64,000 nt of DNA from an uncultured Alphaproteobacteria bacterium (GTDB lineage: Bacteria > Pseudomonadota > Alphaproteobacteria > Micavibrionales > Micavibrionaceae), in contig CAMLJM010000005.1 in the NCBI GenBank assembly GCA_946480475.1, forward strand, positions 1-64,000, in the 5' to 3' direction. The notes beneath the pieces are model-generated. The model was not told where the DNA came from. It saw only the letters and a list, made by a program, of their open reading frames with translations, and ran no database searches. The stretch's first letter is position 1, and every line of letters begins with the position of its first letter. A program made the position numbers and the translations under genes. This document shows, piece after piece, positions 1 through 9,734 of this stretch.

Positions 1-63
1 CCGGAAATGGTGGCCGCCAATCAGCAGCAGAGAAACAATCTGGCTGGCGCCAGACTGGGATAA
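1..63 (+). CDS. C-terminal fragment of an upstream gene (partial)
   Basis: Frame 1 from the window edge is open for 20 codons and ends at a TAA at 61-63. The encoded tail is rich in Q, N and A and ends in NLAGARLG, which reads like a plausible protein C-terminus. The other two plus frames also close within the next 20 bases, so the choice of frame is uncertain. No function can be assigned from this fragment. Confidence 0.3.
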   Translation, partial: PEMVAANQQQRNNLAGARLG

Positions 64-109
64 TCCGTTAACCTATTGATTCAAAATAAGAATTATATTT
101 CCTTAATTG

Positions 110-139
110 TTGACAGGAGCAACACGACTCCTGTACACT
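110..139 (+). promoter_or_regulatory. Sigma70-like promoter with an inverted repeat in its spacer
   Basis: A perfect TTGACA lies at 110-115 and TACACT at 134-139, with an 18-base spacer, about 50 bases before the GTG of the muramidase-like gene. A 7-bp inverted repeat (ACAGGAG at 113-119, CTCCTGT at 128-134) sits between and partly over the two boxes. It could be an operator. The wide spacer with a dyad resembles MerR-type promoters, but no MerR gene is in view. Confidence 0.5.
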
Positions 140-192
140 GGGGGTAATCAAACAATTAGGCGGAAAACCGCTTAGGATTTCAGAGGGTGTAA

Positions 193-1266
193 GTGACTGA
201 TAATCCAACTACAACTGTAGGAAACTATGATCTTCTTGGGGAACGCCGCCAGGAAGGCATTTCGTTTTCTGAAACGACAGGCACAGGCGATGGCCTGAAA
301 GTCACTACCCGTTCGCGCGCCGCCTTTGGCCGTGCTGCCGAAAAACCGAAAACACAAGCTGAACCAAACCCTGCATCCTATGATGATCAGAGCTTCTTCA
401 GCAAATTCCTGATCAATATTCTGCTGATGCTGACAGGCGGCCTGAACGCCGACAATAAAGGCAGCAGCCCGCTCATCAGCCTTATCACTAAAGCATTCGG
501 CATGAGCGATGATGCCAATCACACCGAATTCCGCCAACTGCAAAGCGACGTGAAAACACGTGGCCGTGAAACAGTGCGCCAGGAACGCGATTACAGCCGC
601 TTCGATCAAGGTGCCGCAATACAGGCAGCCAAGATGGGTGAACCCATCCTCGGCAAAAATATATACAACAGCCAGATGCTGGAACTGATCGGCAAAGGCG
701 AAAGCGGTAGCGATTATAACCGTGTCTATGGTAAGGCAAAGCGTATTGACCTGACCAACATGACCATCAACGAAGTGATGGCGTGGCAGAAACAATATAC
801 AGACAATGGCTCAGAATCTTCTGCTGCGGGTAAATACCAGATCATTCGTAAGACAATGGCCGCCACCGTGCGTGAAATGGGCCTGACAGGTAATGAAAAA
901 TTTGATCCCGCCATGCAGGATCGTATGGCCATGCATCTGCTGAATAAACGTGGTTACGAAGCTGTTCTGCAAGGCCGCATGTCCGAAGGTCAGTTTGCCA
1001 ACAATGTTGCCAAGGAATGGGCTTCACTGAAGGGTACAAATGGCCGTGGCGCTTATGATGGTGATGGCCTGAACGCTGGTAAAATCTCGGCAAGTCAGAC
1101 AATCGGCGCCACCCGCCAAGACCAAACTATTCTGGCCGCCGGTTTTGCACCTGCGGCATCAGGCGCACCAACACCGCCTGCTACCAACAATCCGATTGTG
1201 GTGGCAGCCGCCGATACAGCGCCAGTACGCCGCCCGGCACCAGGTGTAAATGCCCCTGCTGTTTAA
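193..1266 (+). CDS. Lambda-endolysin-like muramidase domain protein
   Basis: 357 aa. Residues about 155-310 resemble phage-lambda-type lysozyme/transglycosylase domains: GESGSDYNRVYG near residue 169, with the Glu a likely catalytic acid, then a SSAAGKYQII segment near 210 and NKRGYEAVL further on. Such enzymes cleave the glycan strands of peptidoglycan. The N-terminal ~150 residues are polar and unassigned, and the C-terminal ~50 are Ala/Pro-rich. There is no signal peptide, so it may act from the cytoplasm, be exported by another route, or be phage-derived. The GTG start is chosen because AGAGGG at 182-187 sits 5 bases upstream. Two hairpins with T tracts follow. The domain call is by motif recognition only. 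Confidence 0.65.
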   Translation: MTDNPTTTVGNYDLLGERRQEGISFSETTGTGDGLKVTTRSRAAFGRAAEKPKTQAEPNPASYDDQSFFSKFLINILLMLTGGLNADNKGSSPLISLITKAFGMSDDANHTEFRQLQSDVKTRGRETVRQERDYSRFDQGAAIQAAKMGEPILGKNIYNSQMLELIGKGESGSDYNRVYGKAKRIDLTNMTINEVMAWQKQYTDNGSESSAAGKYQIIRKTMAATVREMGLTGNEKFDPAMQDRMAMHLLNKRGYEAVLQGRMSEGQFANNVAKEWASLKGTNGRGAYDGDGLNAGKISASQTIGATRQDQTILAAGFAPAASGAPTPPATNNPIVVAAADTAPVRRPAPGVNAPAV

Positions 1267-1294
1267 TCGGCAATAGCTGTGAGATCAAAGTAAC

Positions 1295-1358
1295 AAGGCC
1301 ATCATTTGATGGCCTTTTATTTTGGCATTAGCTAAAACCGCAGAAATCTGCGGTTTTT
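1295..1358 (+). terminator. Two tandem intrinsic terminators
   Basis: The first hairpin pairs 1295-1304 (AAGGCCATCA) with 1307-1316 and runs into TTAT. The second pairs 1334-1344 (AAAACCGCAGA) with 1347-1357 and ends in T. Together they close the muramidase-like gene and insulate the next gene at 1443. Confidence 0.75.
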
Positions 1359-1442
1359 AGGAAAGTTCCGTAACGATTTGACAAATTTGCATTTTTTAAG
1401 CATACTCTTTGCCAACGATTAACCATAATACGGGGGAGCGCA

Positions 1443-1856
1443 ATGGCCCAACTTGGTATACTTAAAACAACTCTGATTAGCTCAATTTTTGCTGTAAATG
1501 CGCTCAGCACACCAGCATTTGCAAATGATGAGTTAAGCCAGAAACCTTCATGCGACATGAACTTCCTGGTTACAGATTCCCTTCGCGATCATGCTGGTGT
1601 CGTCCCTACAGGTGAAAAAGCGTCAAACAAGCAATGGGACATGGAAATTTACGCCAACCCCAAAACCGGTACTTGGGTTTTATTAGGCAAAAGCAAGGAT
1701 CCGAAAGCCGATTCGGAAGAGCTCTGTTACCTCGCTAAAGGAAGCAGCCCATATAGACAAACGGCTTGGTATCAAGCCAATTTCAAGACACCCGGCGGAA
1801 AACCGCCAACACAAGTGGCCCAAGAGGGTACTGGCATCAAGCCACGTGTAAACTAA
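1443..1856 (+). CDS. Small secreted protein of unknown function
   Basis: 137 aa. It has a clear signal peptide, with a hydrophobic core at residues 5-22 and predicted cleavage after TPAFA around residue 27. The mature part is about 110 aa with two Cys residues (in KPSCDMNF and EELCYLAK) that could form a disulfide in the periplasm. A TGTWVLLGKS strand is typical of small secreted beta proteins. The arrangement (signal peptide, two Cys, about 135 aa) recalls minor periplasmic proteins, but I do not recognise the family. The gene stands alone between terminators. GGGGGAG at 1432-1438 gives a good ribosome binding site for the ATG. Confidence 0.6.
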   Translation: MAQLGILKTTLISSIFAVNALSTPAFANDELSQKPSCDMNFLVTDSLRDHAGVVPTGEKASNKQWDMEIYANPKTGTWVLLGKSKDPKADSEELCYLAKGSSPYRQTAWYQANFKTPGGKPPTQVAQEGTGIKPRVN

Positions 1857-1873
1857 GACGCAAAACAGAATTA

Positions 1874-1902
1874 AAAAAGGCCACCATCGGTGGCCTTTTT
1901 GT
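1874..1902. terminator. Bidirectional terminator
   Basis: A perfect 12-bp stem (AAAAAGGCCACC at 1874-1885 with 1889-1900) with a 3-base loop, A-rich on one side and T-rich on the other. It separates the convergent genes ending at 1856 (plus) and 1917 (minus) and can serve both. Confidence 0.85.
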
Positions 1903-1916
1903 TGATCTGATTCTGA

Positions 1917-2966
<1,050 letters not shown>

Positions 2967-3021
2967 TTAACCGTTTCATGCTACCCAGAAAGAAATAAAA
3001 TAAATAGAGACAGGGACATTT

Positions 3022-4149
3022 ATGAATATTCACAAGCACTTCAACCGGCTGGCCGCCAGGTTAGGCATAAGCCTCGCTGCCACATGCGCACCCATGGCAA
3101 ACGCCGAACCCATCGTGCCGCCTGGCAGCAATCCCGATTATCTGCCCCGCCTTTATGAACGCCTGGTCAACAACAGCAATGTTCCGGATTTCTCTCGCCT
3201 GCGTGTCCACTCCTCTGTCACAGAACTGACCGATGTCCCTCAGGACGAATGGTTGCAACGCCTGAAGAATATGACACCAGACGAGGCAGAAGCTGAAGTA
3301 CAGAGCTGCATACAATCTCTTTGTGAACACAAATATCCGTTGCTGAACCCAAGTGAAAAATTCGTGGCGCGCTTGATGGTCATAGAAGCGATGTTTCATA
3401 ATGGCCTGAACGATCAGGAATTCCGCGTTTATTCTGAATTCCTGAGCCGTTTTCAGCCAAATCGCGATTTTCTCGATAATGACGATGCCATGATCGAACG
3501 TATCGTTGACCGTATTATTGCCAGCCCCGCTTATGCGAATATCCGCGATAATTTGGTACCGGCGTCACAGATCGATACAAACAATGCCGCAACCCAGTTC
3601 AATATCAGAGTCAATTTTATAAAGTTCGTTTCAGATGAAATACGCACGGCCTACCGGCGGGAATCCATCTCCACTTATCTCGATAGATTTCCGTCAATTC
3701 TCAACGGTACAGCTGCCGTCACATTTGATAGGAATGGCAACCCTGAACTGGAAACACAGCGGGCCGTTCTTTATAATTACAATGCCTTGGGTGAACGGAA
3801 TGTCGAGGTGCTGCTGGATATCACGGCCCACGAAACACGCCACACCATCGACTTTGATGACCGCCAGATGGCCCTGAACCGCCAACTCCCCGCAGACGAT
3901 CCACGTTTCAGTCATACCGCCGTTATCAATCTGAATCAAAATCTCTATGTGCCGCTCTGTGCCACACGCACATTCGGCAATGTATCATGTCCACAACAGT
4001 ACGAATGGTACCGGAGACAATATGTCGAACGATCAGCCCAGGATTTTGCTAACAAGGTTGTTTTGAAATTTCGTGAAAAACTGCGTACGCCAGCACCATC
4101 TCGGGTATCAGGCCGCCTTGAAACCCATAAACTCGAGTTGCCAGCGTAA
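3022..4149 (+). CDS. Secreted protein with an HExxH zinc-peptidase-like motif
   Basis: 375 aa. An N-terminal signal peptide (residues about 1-28, ending MANAEP) directs it to the periplasm or outside. An HETRH motif at 270-274 inside the segment DITAHETRHTIDFDD matches the zincin HExxH signature, and a downstream QYVERSAQDFA (Glu near 336) could give the third zinc ligand, as in families using HExxH plus a distal ExxA. Four Cys (two near residue 95, two near 315-325) could form disulfides. I do not recognise a named family, and proteolytic activity is inferred. The last 42 bases overlap the convergent DUF2336 gene. Confidence 0.6.
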   Translation: MNIHKHFNRLAARLGISLAATCAPMANAEPIVPPGSNPDYLPRLYERLVNNSNVPDFSRLRVHSSVTELTDVPQDEWLQRLKNMTPDEAEAEVQSCIQSLCEHKYPLLNPSEKFVARLMVIEAMFHNGLNDQEFRVYSEFLSRFQPNRDFLDNDDAMIERIVDRIIASPAYANIRDNLVPASQIDTNNAATQFNIRVNFIKFVSDEIRTAYRRESISTYLDRFPSILNGTAAVTFDRNGNPELETQRAVLYNYNALGERNVEVLLDITAHETRHTIDFDDRQMALNRQLPADDPRFSHTAVINLNQNLYVPLCATRTFGNVSCPQQYEWYRRQYVERSAQDFANKVVLKFREKLRTPAPSRVSGRLETHKLELPA

Positions 4150-5391
4150 CTCTTCATCCGTCAAAGGATAATCGGTACCCTCACGGGGATAGATCAGTTC
4201 CTTGGGCGGTACAAGCGCCAGTTCCTGCTGCAACCGTAACGCCATGCGCATGGAAAGCCCTGCCTTCCAGGAAAGCGCCACAACAGGCCGCGCTTTATGC
4301 ATTTTAAAGGCACCCTCCACTGTTTCCGGCGACGCACGGGCCATGCGGGCAATGGCGGCTAGCACAAAATCCGTATCACGCATACCAAGCGCATCAGAAA
4401 CAGCTTCTTCCGTCAGTTGATGCTTCTTATCAAGGCGCGCCACCCTGTCAATTACTGGTTCTCCGGGTATAATCTCGCCCGCAAATTCCAGACGGCGCTT
4501 CATAACACCGGCCACTTCGTCAATTGTTGCCGGATCGAAATCTTCACGCTGCAATAACATGTCACGCACAGAAGCGTTGGCAAATTCCGCAAGCGCGCGG
4601 GCAACCGATTTCGGTAAGGACTTACGCATGGCTACAGGTCCTTGCCATTCTGTATAGGCACGCGATTTCTGTACTATTTCCTGCAACAGACTCTCACCAA
4701 TCTCGGCATTGGCGTTCTTCAAGAGAACCTTACCCGCTGGCACATCATCCGTATCAATAACAGCTTGCGAAACAGCGCCACTGACCTGGGATCTGCCAGC
4801 AATCGCTTGTACTTTCCAGCTGTCAGGATGCGCCTTCAGAATATCCAGCAGGATATCATCCGACAACACGACACAATAACGCAAAATGGGTTCAGATACC
4901 TCACGCTCAAGATCTTTTGCCAGTTCACCCACGACAGAGGGCGGTGCTTTAGCCTGATCTTTCAGCGCACTCGAAAGCGCGATACGAATTTTCAAGACTT
5001 CATCCATCGCTAATGTGGCAAATGCCTGTACGGCAAAAGCATAAAGTTGGGAGTGGCTCTCCTTAGTCAATTCAGGCAACAGGGTCACCAAACGCCGCGC
5101 CAACGCCAGACGCACATCGTCATCTCCATCCCCGGCCAATAACGGGCTGGCATGAATAGGCGTGGACATATTTCGCGTCACAGCCAGCCGCACTGCCGGA
5201 TCAGGATCTTCAGTGGCTAGATAGAAAAGAATTTCTTGGTGTGTTTTAGGATTCTTCGCCAGAGCCAGCCGCTTACGTACATCGGATGACTTTGCCATCA
5301 CTTTTTCTTTTTCATAGCGGATGGGATCGCGTTCGACTGTTTCAGGCAAACGGACGGGACGATTACGCAATTTATCAAGAAAATTAAGCAT
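4108..5391 (-). CDS. DUF2336-family protein with HEAT-like repeats
   Basis: 427 aa. Repeated helical units are visible, for example DVRKRLALAKNPKTHQEIL, DPAVRLAVTRNMS and DDVRLALARRL in the first ~110 residues, followed by the LPELTKESHSQLYAFAVQAFA and SSALKDQAK segments typical of DUF2336. The family is widespread in alphaproteobacteria and its molecular function is unknown; HEAT-like repeats suggest a protein-binding scaffold. There is no signal peptide or membrane segment, so it is cytosolic. The stop overlaps the 3' end of the opposite-strand HExxH gene by 42 bases. Its relation to zapE, 56 bases downstream on the same strand, is unclear. Confidence 0.8.
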   Translation of the reverse strand: MLNFLDKLRNRPVRLPETVERDPIRYEKEKVMAKSSDVRKRLALAKNPKTHQEILFYLATEDPDPAVRLAVTRNMSTPIHASPLLAGDGDDDVRLALARRLVTLLPELTKESHSQLYAFAVQAFATLAMDEVLKIRIALSSALKDQAKAPPSVVGELAKDLEREVSEPILRYCVVLSDDILLDILKAHPDSWKVQAIAGRSQVSGAVSQAVIDTDDVPAGKVLLKNANAEIGESLLQEIVQKSRAYTEWQGPVAMRKSLPKSVARALAEFANASVRDMLLQREDFDPATIDEVAGVMKRRLEFAGEIIPGEPVIDRVARLDKKHQLTEEAVSDALGMRDTDFVLAAIARMARASPETVEGAFKMHKARPVVALSWKAGLSMRMALRLQQELALVPPKELIYPREGTDYPLTDEELRWQLEFMGFKAA

Positions 5392-5447
5392 GGTTCCTAT
5401 CTTAACAGAAAGATCCTGACAAAAAGATTAAACACTAAATATTTGAT

Positions 5448-6590
5448 TTAATTATGTTTTTTAGCAAGATAATCGGGGCTTTGCATCTCAATCAAACGAC
5501 TCACCGTGCGCTGGAATTCGAATTCATGATCATGGCCACGATATAACTGAGCCGGCAAAGCATCTGCACTGACGATTAATTTTGTACCCTGATCGTACAA
5601 GGCATCGATCAATGTCATCAGACGCTTGGCTTCATTGCGGCGGTCATAGGTAAGCTTCGGAATATTCTCAAGGAATACGGTATGATAAGTTGCCGCCACT
5701 TTCAGGTAATCTTCTGCCCCTAATGCCTGCTCACACAACTGCGCAAAGGTAAAGCGCGCCACACCCTTGGCCGTGGCAGGCACAGGAATTATCCGTCCCT
5801 TTATATGCAGCTCTTCGGCATGAGGAACAACATTACCCGTTAAATGTGCAAACACTTTGTCCATACGTTGATGAGTATGCTCACCTAATGGCCAGAAATA
5901 AACACCGTCTTCGGTAAGGGAACGCATACGATAATCCGTACCTGCATCCACCTCGACAACATGCATACGTTCTTTAACCAGGGCGATAAAAGGCAGGAAG
6001 CGATCACGCTGCAGTCCCCCTTCGTAGAGCTTTTCCGGCGGCCAGTTTGATGTCGCGACTACAACCAGACCCTTATCAAACAGTGCTGTAAACAGACGTC
6101 CCAATATCATGGCATCCGCAATATCAGTGACATGAAATTCATCAAAACACAGCACATGCGTTTCAGCGGCAATTTTGTTGGCAAGATTCAACAATGCCCG
6201 ATCAGGGCCACTCTCGTTCTTGCCAGATTGACGCGACTGATGCAGGTAATTATGAACATCAATCATGAATTCATGAAAATGGACGCGTTTCTTGGAAATG
6301 CGTGACGGCAATTCGCTATAAAACAAATCCATCAGCATGGACTTGCCACGCCCTACACCACCATACAGGTAGACACCCTTGATGACTTCAAGCTTGGAGA
6401 ATAATAAGCCCCTGAGACCTTTAAGACTGACAGATCTTTGCAACTGATCCTGTAAATCCTGCAAAACATTCAAAGCCCGCAGCTGCGCTTCATCGGCGAC
6501 AACACCCCGGCTTGCCAGCACGTCACGTAGCGGCATCTTTTTTTCGCCCCTCTTTTTGTAGAGTGCGGATAATGAGGATGGAGACTTCAT
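5448..6590 (-). CDS. zapE: Cell division protein ZapE / AFG1-like ATPase
   Basis: Up to 380 aa. It is a P-loop ATPase of the AFG1/ZapE family, which in E. coli acts at constricting Z-rings. Walker A GGVGRGKS is at 77-84, Walker B LCFDEFH at about 147-153, and a TSNWPPEKLY sensor segment is further on. The start is ambiguous: ATG at 6590 lies inside tatC (68-base overlap), while ATG at 6536 overlaps tatC by only 14 bases and has GAGGGG upstream. The extra residues include ALYKKRGE, which looks like the family's usual N-terminal helix, so the longer form is given. It is the last gene of the SPOR-nagZ-scpAB-tatABC run, at the place where serS often stands in relatives. Confidence 0.9.
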   Translation of the reverse strand: MKSPSSLSALYKKRGEKKMPLRDVLASRGVVADEAQLRALNVLQDLQDQLQRSVSLKGLRGLLFSKLEVIKGVYLYGGVGRGKSMLMDLFYSELPSRISKKRVHFHEFMIDVHNYLHQSRQSGKNESGPDRALLNLANKIAAETHVLCFDEFHVTDIADAMILGRLFTALFDKGLVVVATSNWPPEKLYEGGLQRDRFLPFIALVKERMHVVEVDAGTDYRMRSLTEDGVYFWPLGEHTHQRMDKVFAHLTGNVVPHAEELHIKGRIIPVPATAKGVARFTFAQLCEQALGAEDYLKVAATYHTVFLENIPKLTYDRRNEAKRLMTLIDALYDQGTKLIVSADALPAQLYRGHDHEFEFQRTVSRLIEMQSPDYLAKKHN

Positions 6591-7314
6591 AGAGCAGGAT
6601 AATAGGAATGGCGAGCGCGAATTGACTTAAAACATCAGGCGGCGTCAGGACAGCAGCCACCACGAATGCTACTACAATCGCATAACGGCGGCCTTTTGCC
6701 AATTGCTCCGGCGTTACAATACCGGCACGACCCAATAGCACCAGCAACACAGGCAATTGGAAACACAGGCCAAAAGCAAAGATCAGCAGCATCACAAGAT
6801 CGAGATATTCGCCAACGCGTGCTTCCAGCTGTATCGGTAATGCTGTAGCCCCGCCATCACTCTGGAAACTTAAGAAAAAATGCCATGCCATCGGCATAAG
6901 GAAGAAATAAACCAGTGCACCCCCGGCAAAAAACAGAACCGGTGTCGCAACCAGGAATGGCAGAAAAGCTTTCTTCTCCGATTTATAAAGCCCCGGTGCC
7001 ACAAACTTCCATATCTGCGCCGCTACAATCGGGAATGTCAGGAACATACCCGCAAAAAATGATACTTTCAGATATGTAAAGAAAGCTTCCGTTAGACCGG
7101 TATAGATCAGGCGCTGGCTATCTTCCGGCCCCATGGCATTAGCAAGCGGACGCACCAGAAAGCCATAAATATCTTCGACGAACAGATAGCAAATACCCAT
7201 GCCTGCCATCATCGCCACAAACGACCACAGCAAACGTTTGCGCAGTTCAGCCAGATGCCCGGCCAGAGTCTCGCGGCGCTCTTCCGCGCTTACATAATTA
7301 ACGGGATCATTCAT
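6523..7314 (-). CDS. tatC: Twin-arginine translocase subunit TatC
   Basis: 263 aa. It is a polytopic inner-membrane protein that binds twin-arginine signal peptides and forms the Tat receptor with TatB. The N-terminus has the conserved LAGHLAELRKRLLWS, and six hydrophobic segments follow. The FAGGALVYFFLMP and FGLCFQLPVLLVLLGR segments are family hallmarks. It overlaps tatB by 8 bases and is followed by zapE, overlapping at its end. Translation is probably coupled within the tatABC block. Confidence 0.96.
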   Translation of the reverse strand: MNDPVNYVSAEERRETLAGHLAELRKRLLWSFVAMMAGMGICYLFVEDIYGFLVRPLANAMGPEDSQRLIYTGLTEAFFTYLKVSFFAGMFLTFPIVAAQIWKFVAPGLYKSEKKAFLPFLVATPVLFFAGGALVYFFLMPMAWHFFLSFQSDGGATALPIQLEARVGEYLDLVMLLIFAFGLCFQLPVLLVLLGRAGIVTPEQLAKGRRYAIVVAFVVAAVLTPPDVLSQFALAIPIILLYEVSILIIRTLQKEGRKKDAAT

Positions 7315-7591
7315 CCTTGACCTCCTTCTTCGGAGGCAACGGCATCATTTCTTCCTCGTCAGACGCCGCTTCATCAAACAAACCTTCAGGCTTTGTCGCC
7401 TTGCGGATTTCCTCAAGATCATGTTCTTTCATGAAATCGTCGAACTGCTGCGACATCGCAAAACGCACATATTGCAGACGCCTGACAAAGCGCCCGAGTG
7501 TATGCATGATCTGGGGAATGTCTTTGGGGCCGATGACCACCAGGGCCACCACAACGATCACGAAAAGCTCTGCCCAGCTGAAATCCAGCAT
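7307..7591 (-). CDS. tatB: Sec-independent translocase protein TatB
   Basis: 94 aa. It has a short N-terminal transmembrane helix (residues about 5-21, FSWAELFVIVVVALVVIGP) followed by the amphipathic helix typical of TatB, with the conserved Glu in the membrane segment. The C-terminal tail is charged and rather short for TatB. It lies between tatA (6-base gap) and tatC (8-base overlap). The gene order tatA-tatB-tatC and the E-L-F-V-I pattern distinguish it from a second TatA. Confidence 0.93.
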   Translation of the reverse strand: MLDFSWAELFVIVVVALVVIGPKDIPQIMHTLGRFVRRLQYVRFAMSQQFDDFMKEHDLEEIRKATKPEGLFDEAASDEEEMMPLPPKKEVKDE

Positions 7592-7597
7592 GGCGGG

Positions 7598-7786
7598 TTA
7601 CTCCCCGGCTTTCTGATCTTCTTTCTTGTCCTGCGTGAGGGTTTTTGTGTCCTCGTCCTTCAGGCCCTTTTTAAAGCTTTTAATACCCTTGGCCAGGTCT
7701 TCCATGACATTCGGCAGACGTTTGGTCCCGAATAGCAGGACAACGACCAGAACAACAACCAGCAGATGCCAGAAACTCAACCCCAT
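7598..7786 (-). CDS. tatA: Sec-independent translocase protein TatA
   Basis: 62 aa. It has one N-terminal membrane helix (residues 4-19), then the hinge and amphipathic helix [24 protein letters not shown], the TatA/E signature, and a Lys/Asp-rich tail. TatA oligomers form the translocation element of the Tat pathway. The start codon immediately follows the scpB stop (7787-7789), so the gene is probably translationally coupled to scpB. Confidence 0.95.
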   Translation of the reverse strand: MGLSFWHLLVVVLVVVLLFGTKRLPNVMEDLAKGIKSFKKGLKDEDTKTLTQDKKEDQKAGE

Positions 7787-8857
7787 TTAAGCAACCTCTT
7801 CGTCTTCTTCAGACTCATCTTCATCATCGTTCGATGCTTCAAGGTCATCCCAGGCTTCGCCTTCGCCTTCGTCCTCATCTTCATCGTCGTCGTCATCATC
7901 AGAATCCTCTTCGTCTAATTCGTCAGATTCTTCATCATCGAAATCTTCCTCGTCATCTGAGTCATCATCAGATGCTTCCTCATCTTCAGAAATATCTTCT
8001 TCTGAGCCTTCTTCGGATGCTACGATTTCTTCGGCCTCATCTTCGGAAGATTCGGATTCCTCGTAAGCATCATCGTCTTCTTCATCGTCGATGTCCGAGT
8101 CATTCAAATCCTCAGCCAGCATTTCATCTTCAGCACCAAAAAGGCTGCCGGTAGTAACATCAATCGCCGGACGCGCATCGAGCAAGCCCGATGATTTCAG
8201 TTCATCCATACCCGGCAGGTCATTCAGCGCTGTCAGGCCGAAATGATCCAGGAAAGCTGGTGTCGTCACCCATGTTAATGGGCGACCTGGCGATTCACGG
8301 CGGCGGCCAGGTTTCACCCAACCGCATTCCATCAGCACATCCAGCGTACCGTTAGAAATCGCGACACCACGGATGTTTTCAATTTCGGGGCGTGTCACAG
8401 GCTGGTGGTAAGCCACAATCGCCAGTGTTTCCATCGCCGCTTTCGAAAGCTTGCGCTGGATATCTTTTTTCATGCTCAAAGCATCAGCAAGATCCGCCGA
8501 TGTGCGGAATGCCCAGTGACCGTCCATGTTCAACAAGGAAACGCCACGACCTTCGTATATTCTCTGCAATTCCATCAGCAGGCCGCCGACATCGGCATCT
8601 TCCGGCATGCGTTCACGAATGGCATTCACGGTCAGCGGCTCAGGCGAAGCGAACAACAGCGCTTCGATCAGGCGCAGTTGATCAACATCGGCCACGATCG
8701 GCTCACCACCTTCTTGCGCAATCACTTCTTCAACCGCAGCTTCTTCAGCAGATACTTCTGCCTCTTCCTCATCCGGAAAGGCATCGTTGATCATATCAGC
8801 CAGCGCCGCGATATCTTCGTCATCAATCATTTCGATGTTCTCAGGTTCCTGTGGCAC
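7787..8857 (-). CDS. scpB: Segregation and condensation protein ScpB with a long acidic tail
   Basis: 356 aa from a GTG start at 8857. That start is preferred because GGAGGA at 8863-8868 lies 5 bases upstream; an ATG at 8830 and upstream codons are possible but less well placed. Residues about 55-215 form the two winged-helix domains of ScpB (IEALLFASPEPLT, AAMETLAIVAYHQPVTRPEIE, GRPLTWVTT). ScpB bridges SMC heads with ScpA. The last ~120 residues are almost entirely Asp, Glu and Ser, more than most ScpB proteins carry. It overlaps scpA by 17 bases. Confidence 0.95.
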   Translation of the reverse strand: MPQEPENIEMIDDEDIAALADMINDAFPDEEEAEVSAEEAAVEEVIAQEGGEPIVADVDQLRLIEALLFASPEPLTVNAIRERMPEDADVGGLLMELQRIYEGRGVSLLNMDGHWAFRTSADLADALSMKKDIQRKLSKAAMETLAIVAYHQPVTRPEIENIRGVAISNGTLDVLMECGWVKPGRRRESPGRPLTWVTTPAFLDHFGLTALNDLPGMDELKSSGLLDARPAIDVTTGSLFGAEDEMLAEDLNDSDIDDEEDDDAYEESESSEDEAEEIVASEEGSEEDISEDEEASDDDSDDEEDFDDEESDELDEEDSDDDDDDEDEDEGEGEAWDDLEASNDDEDESEEDEEVA

Positions 8858-9734
8858 GCTTGTCCTCCATCGTGACATCGTCAAATTTCTCAGTGGTCGC
8901 ACGCATATATACCGGACGGAACGGGCCATCCTGGCGCACTTCAATTTTACCTTGTTTTGCCAGCTCCAATGTCACCGTCAGCAACGATGCCAGCGACGAA
9001 CGCGCATAAAGTTTATCTTCCGTTTTCTGCGGCAGAAAACTATCAAGCGTAGTCCATACGCTGTAGGGGCCGTTACGCGGCAGCTTGCCCAGCATCGCCG
9101 TCATGCGATCCATGGCGGCCTCCATCGACATCAGCTTGAATGACGGCAATTCGTATTGCGAGCCTTGCGCCCGGCGTTTGATATCGCCATAAGCGCGCAG
9201 CAGGTCATAAAGGGTCAGGTCATAGATGCTGTTATAGGTCGTGCGCAGGCCTTCCGGCATGCCCCGACGATAAATACCCTGCCCCAGTTGCGGCAGCTTG
9301 AAGATATTCTCTGCAGATTGCTTCATCGCCTCAAGGCGGCGTAGCTGGAATTGCAGTGCCTCGGCCATCGCCTGTGCATCCGGACCTTCATCATCTTTGT
9401 CGCGTGGCAGCAGCAGGCGTGATTTCAGATATGCCAGCCATGCCGCCATCACCAGATATTCAGCAGCCAGATCAAGTTCCAACGCATGCGCGCGTTCAAT
9501 GAATTGCAGGTACTGACGCGCCAGTTGAAGAATGGAAATTTTGGCGAGATCGACTTTCTGGTCGCGCGCCATCCCCAGCAGGATATCAATCGGCCCTTCA
9601 TAGCCATCAATATTCAGTAGAAAAGCGTCAGCCGCATGCGTCCCTTCCGCGCCGTCACGCGGGGGATCTTCTTCAAAAGAAGATGTCAGGGCGGCCAGTT
9701 CGGCCTCCTCGGAAATCGCTACATCGCGGGTCAT
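8841..9734 (-). CDS. scpA: Segregation and condensation protein ScpA
   Basis: 297 aa. It is the kleisin that closes the SMC ring in chromosome condensation. The N-terminal DGYEGPIDILLGMARDQKVDL block (about 47-67) and the following YLQFIERAHALELDLAAEYLVMAAWLAYLKSRLLLP region are diagnostic. The C-terminal winged helix includes RSSLASLLTVTLELAKQGKIEVRQDGPF. The start overlaps the nagZ stop by 4 bases and the end overlaps scpB by 17, consistent with coupled synthesis of the two subunits. Confidence 0.96.
   Translation of the reverse strand: MTRDVAISEEAELAALTSSFEEDPPRDGAEGTHAADAFLLNIDGYEGPIDILLGMARDQKVDLAKISILQLARQYLQFIERAHALELDLAAEYLVMAAWLAYLKSRLLLPRDKDDEGPDAQAMAEALQFQLRRLEAMKQSAENIFKLPQLGQGIYRRGMPEGLRTTYNSIYDLTLYDLLRAYGDIKRRAQGSQYELPSFKLMSMEAAMDRMTAMLGKLPRNGPYSVWTTLDSFLPQKTEDKLYARSSLASLLTVTLELAKQGKIEVRQDGPFRPVYMRATTEKFDDVTMEDKRATGT

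Noticed and set aside
172..795. A 207-codon frame antisense to the muramidase-like gene
   Set aside because: Antisense to a recognisable domain; no ribosome binding site or signal.
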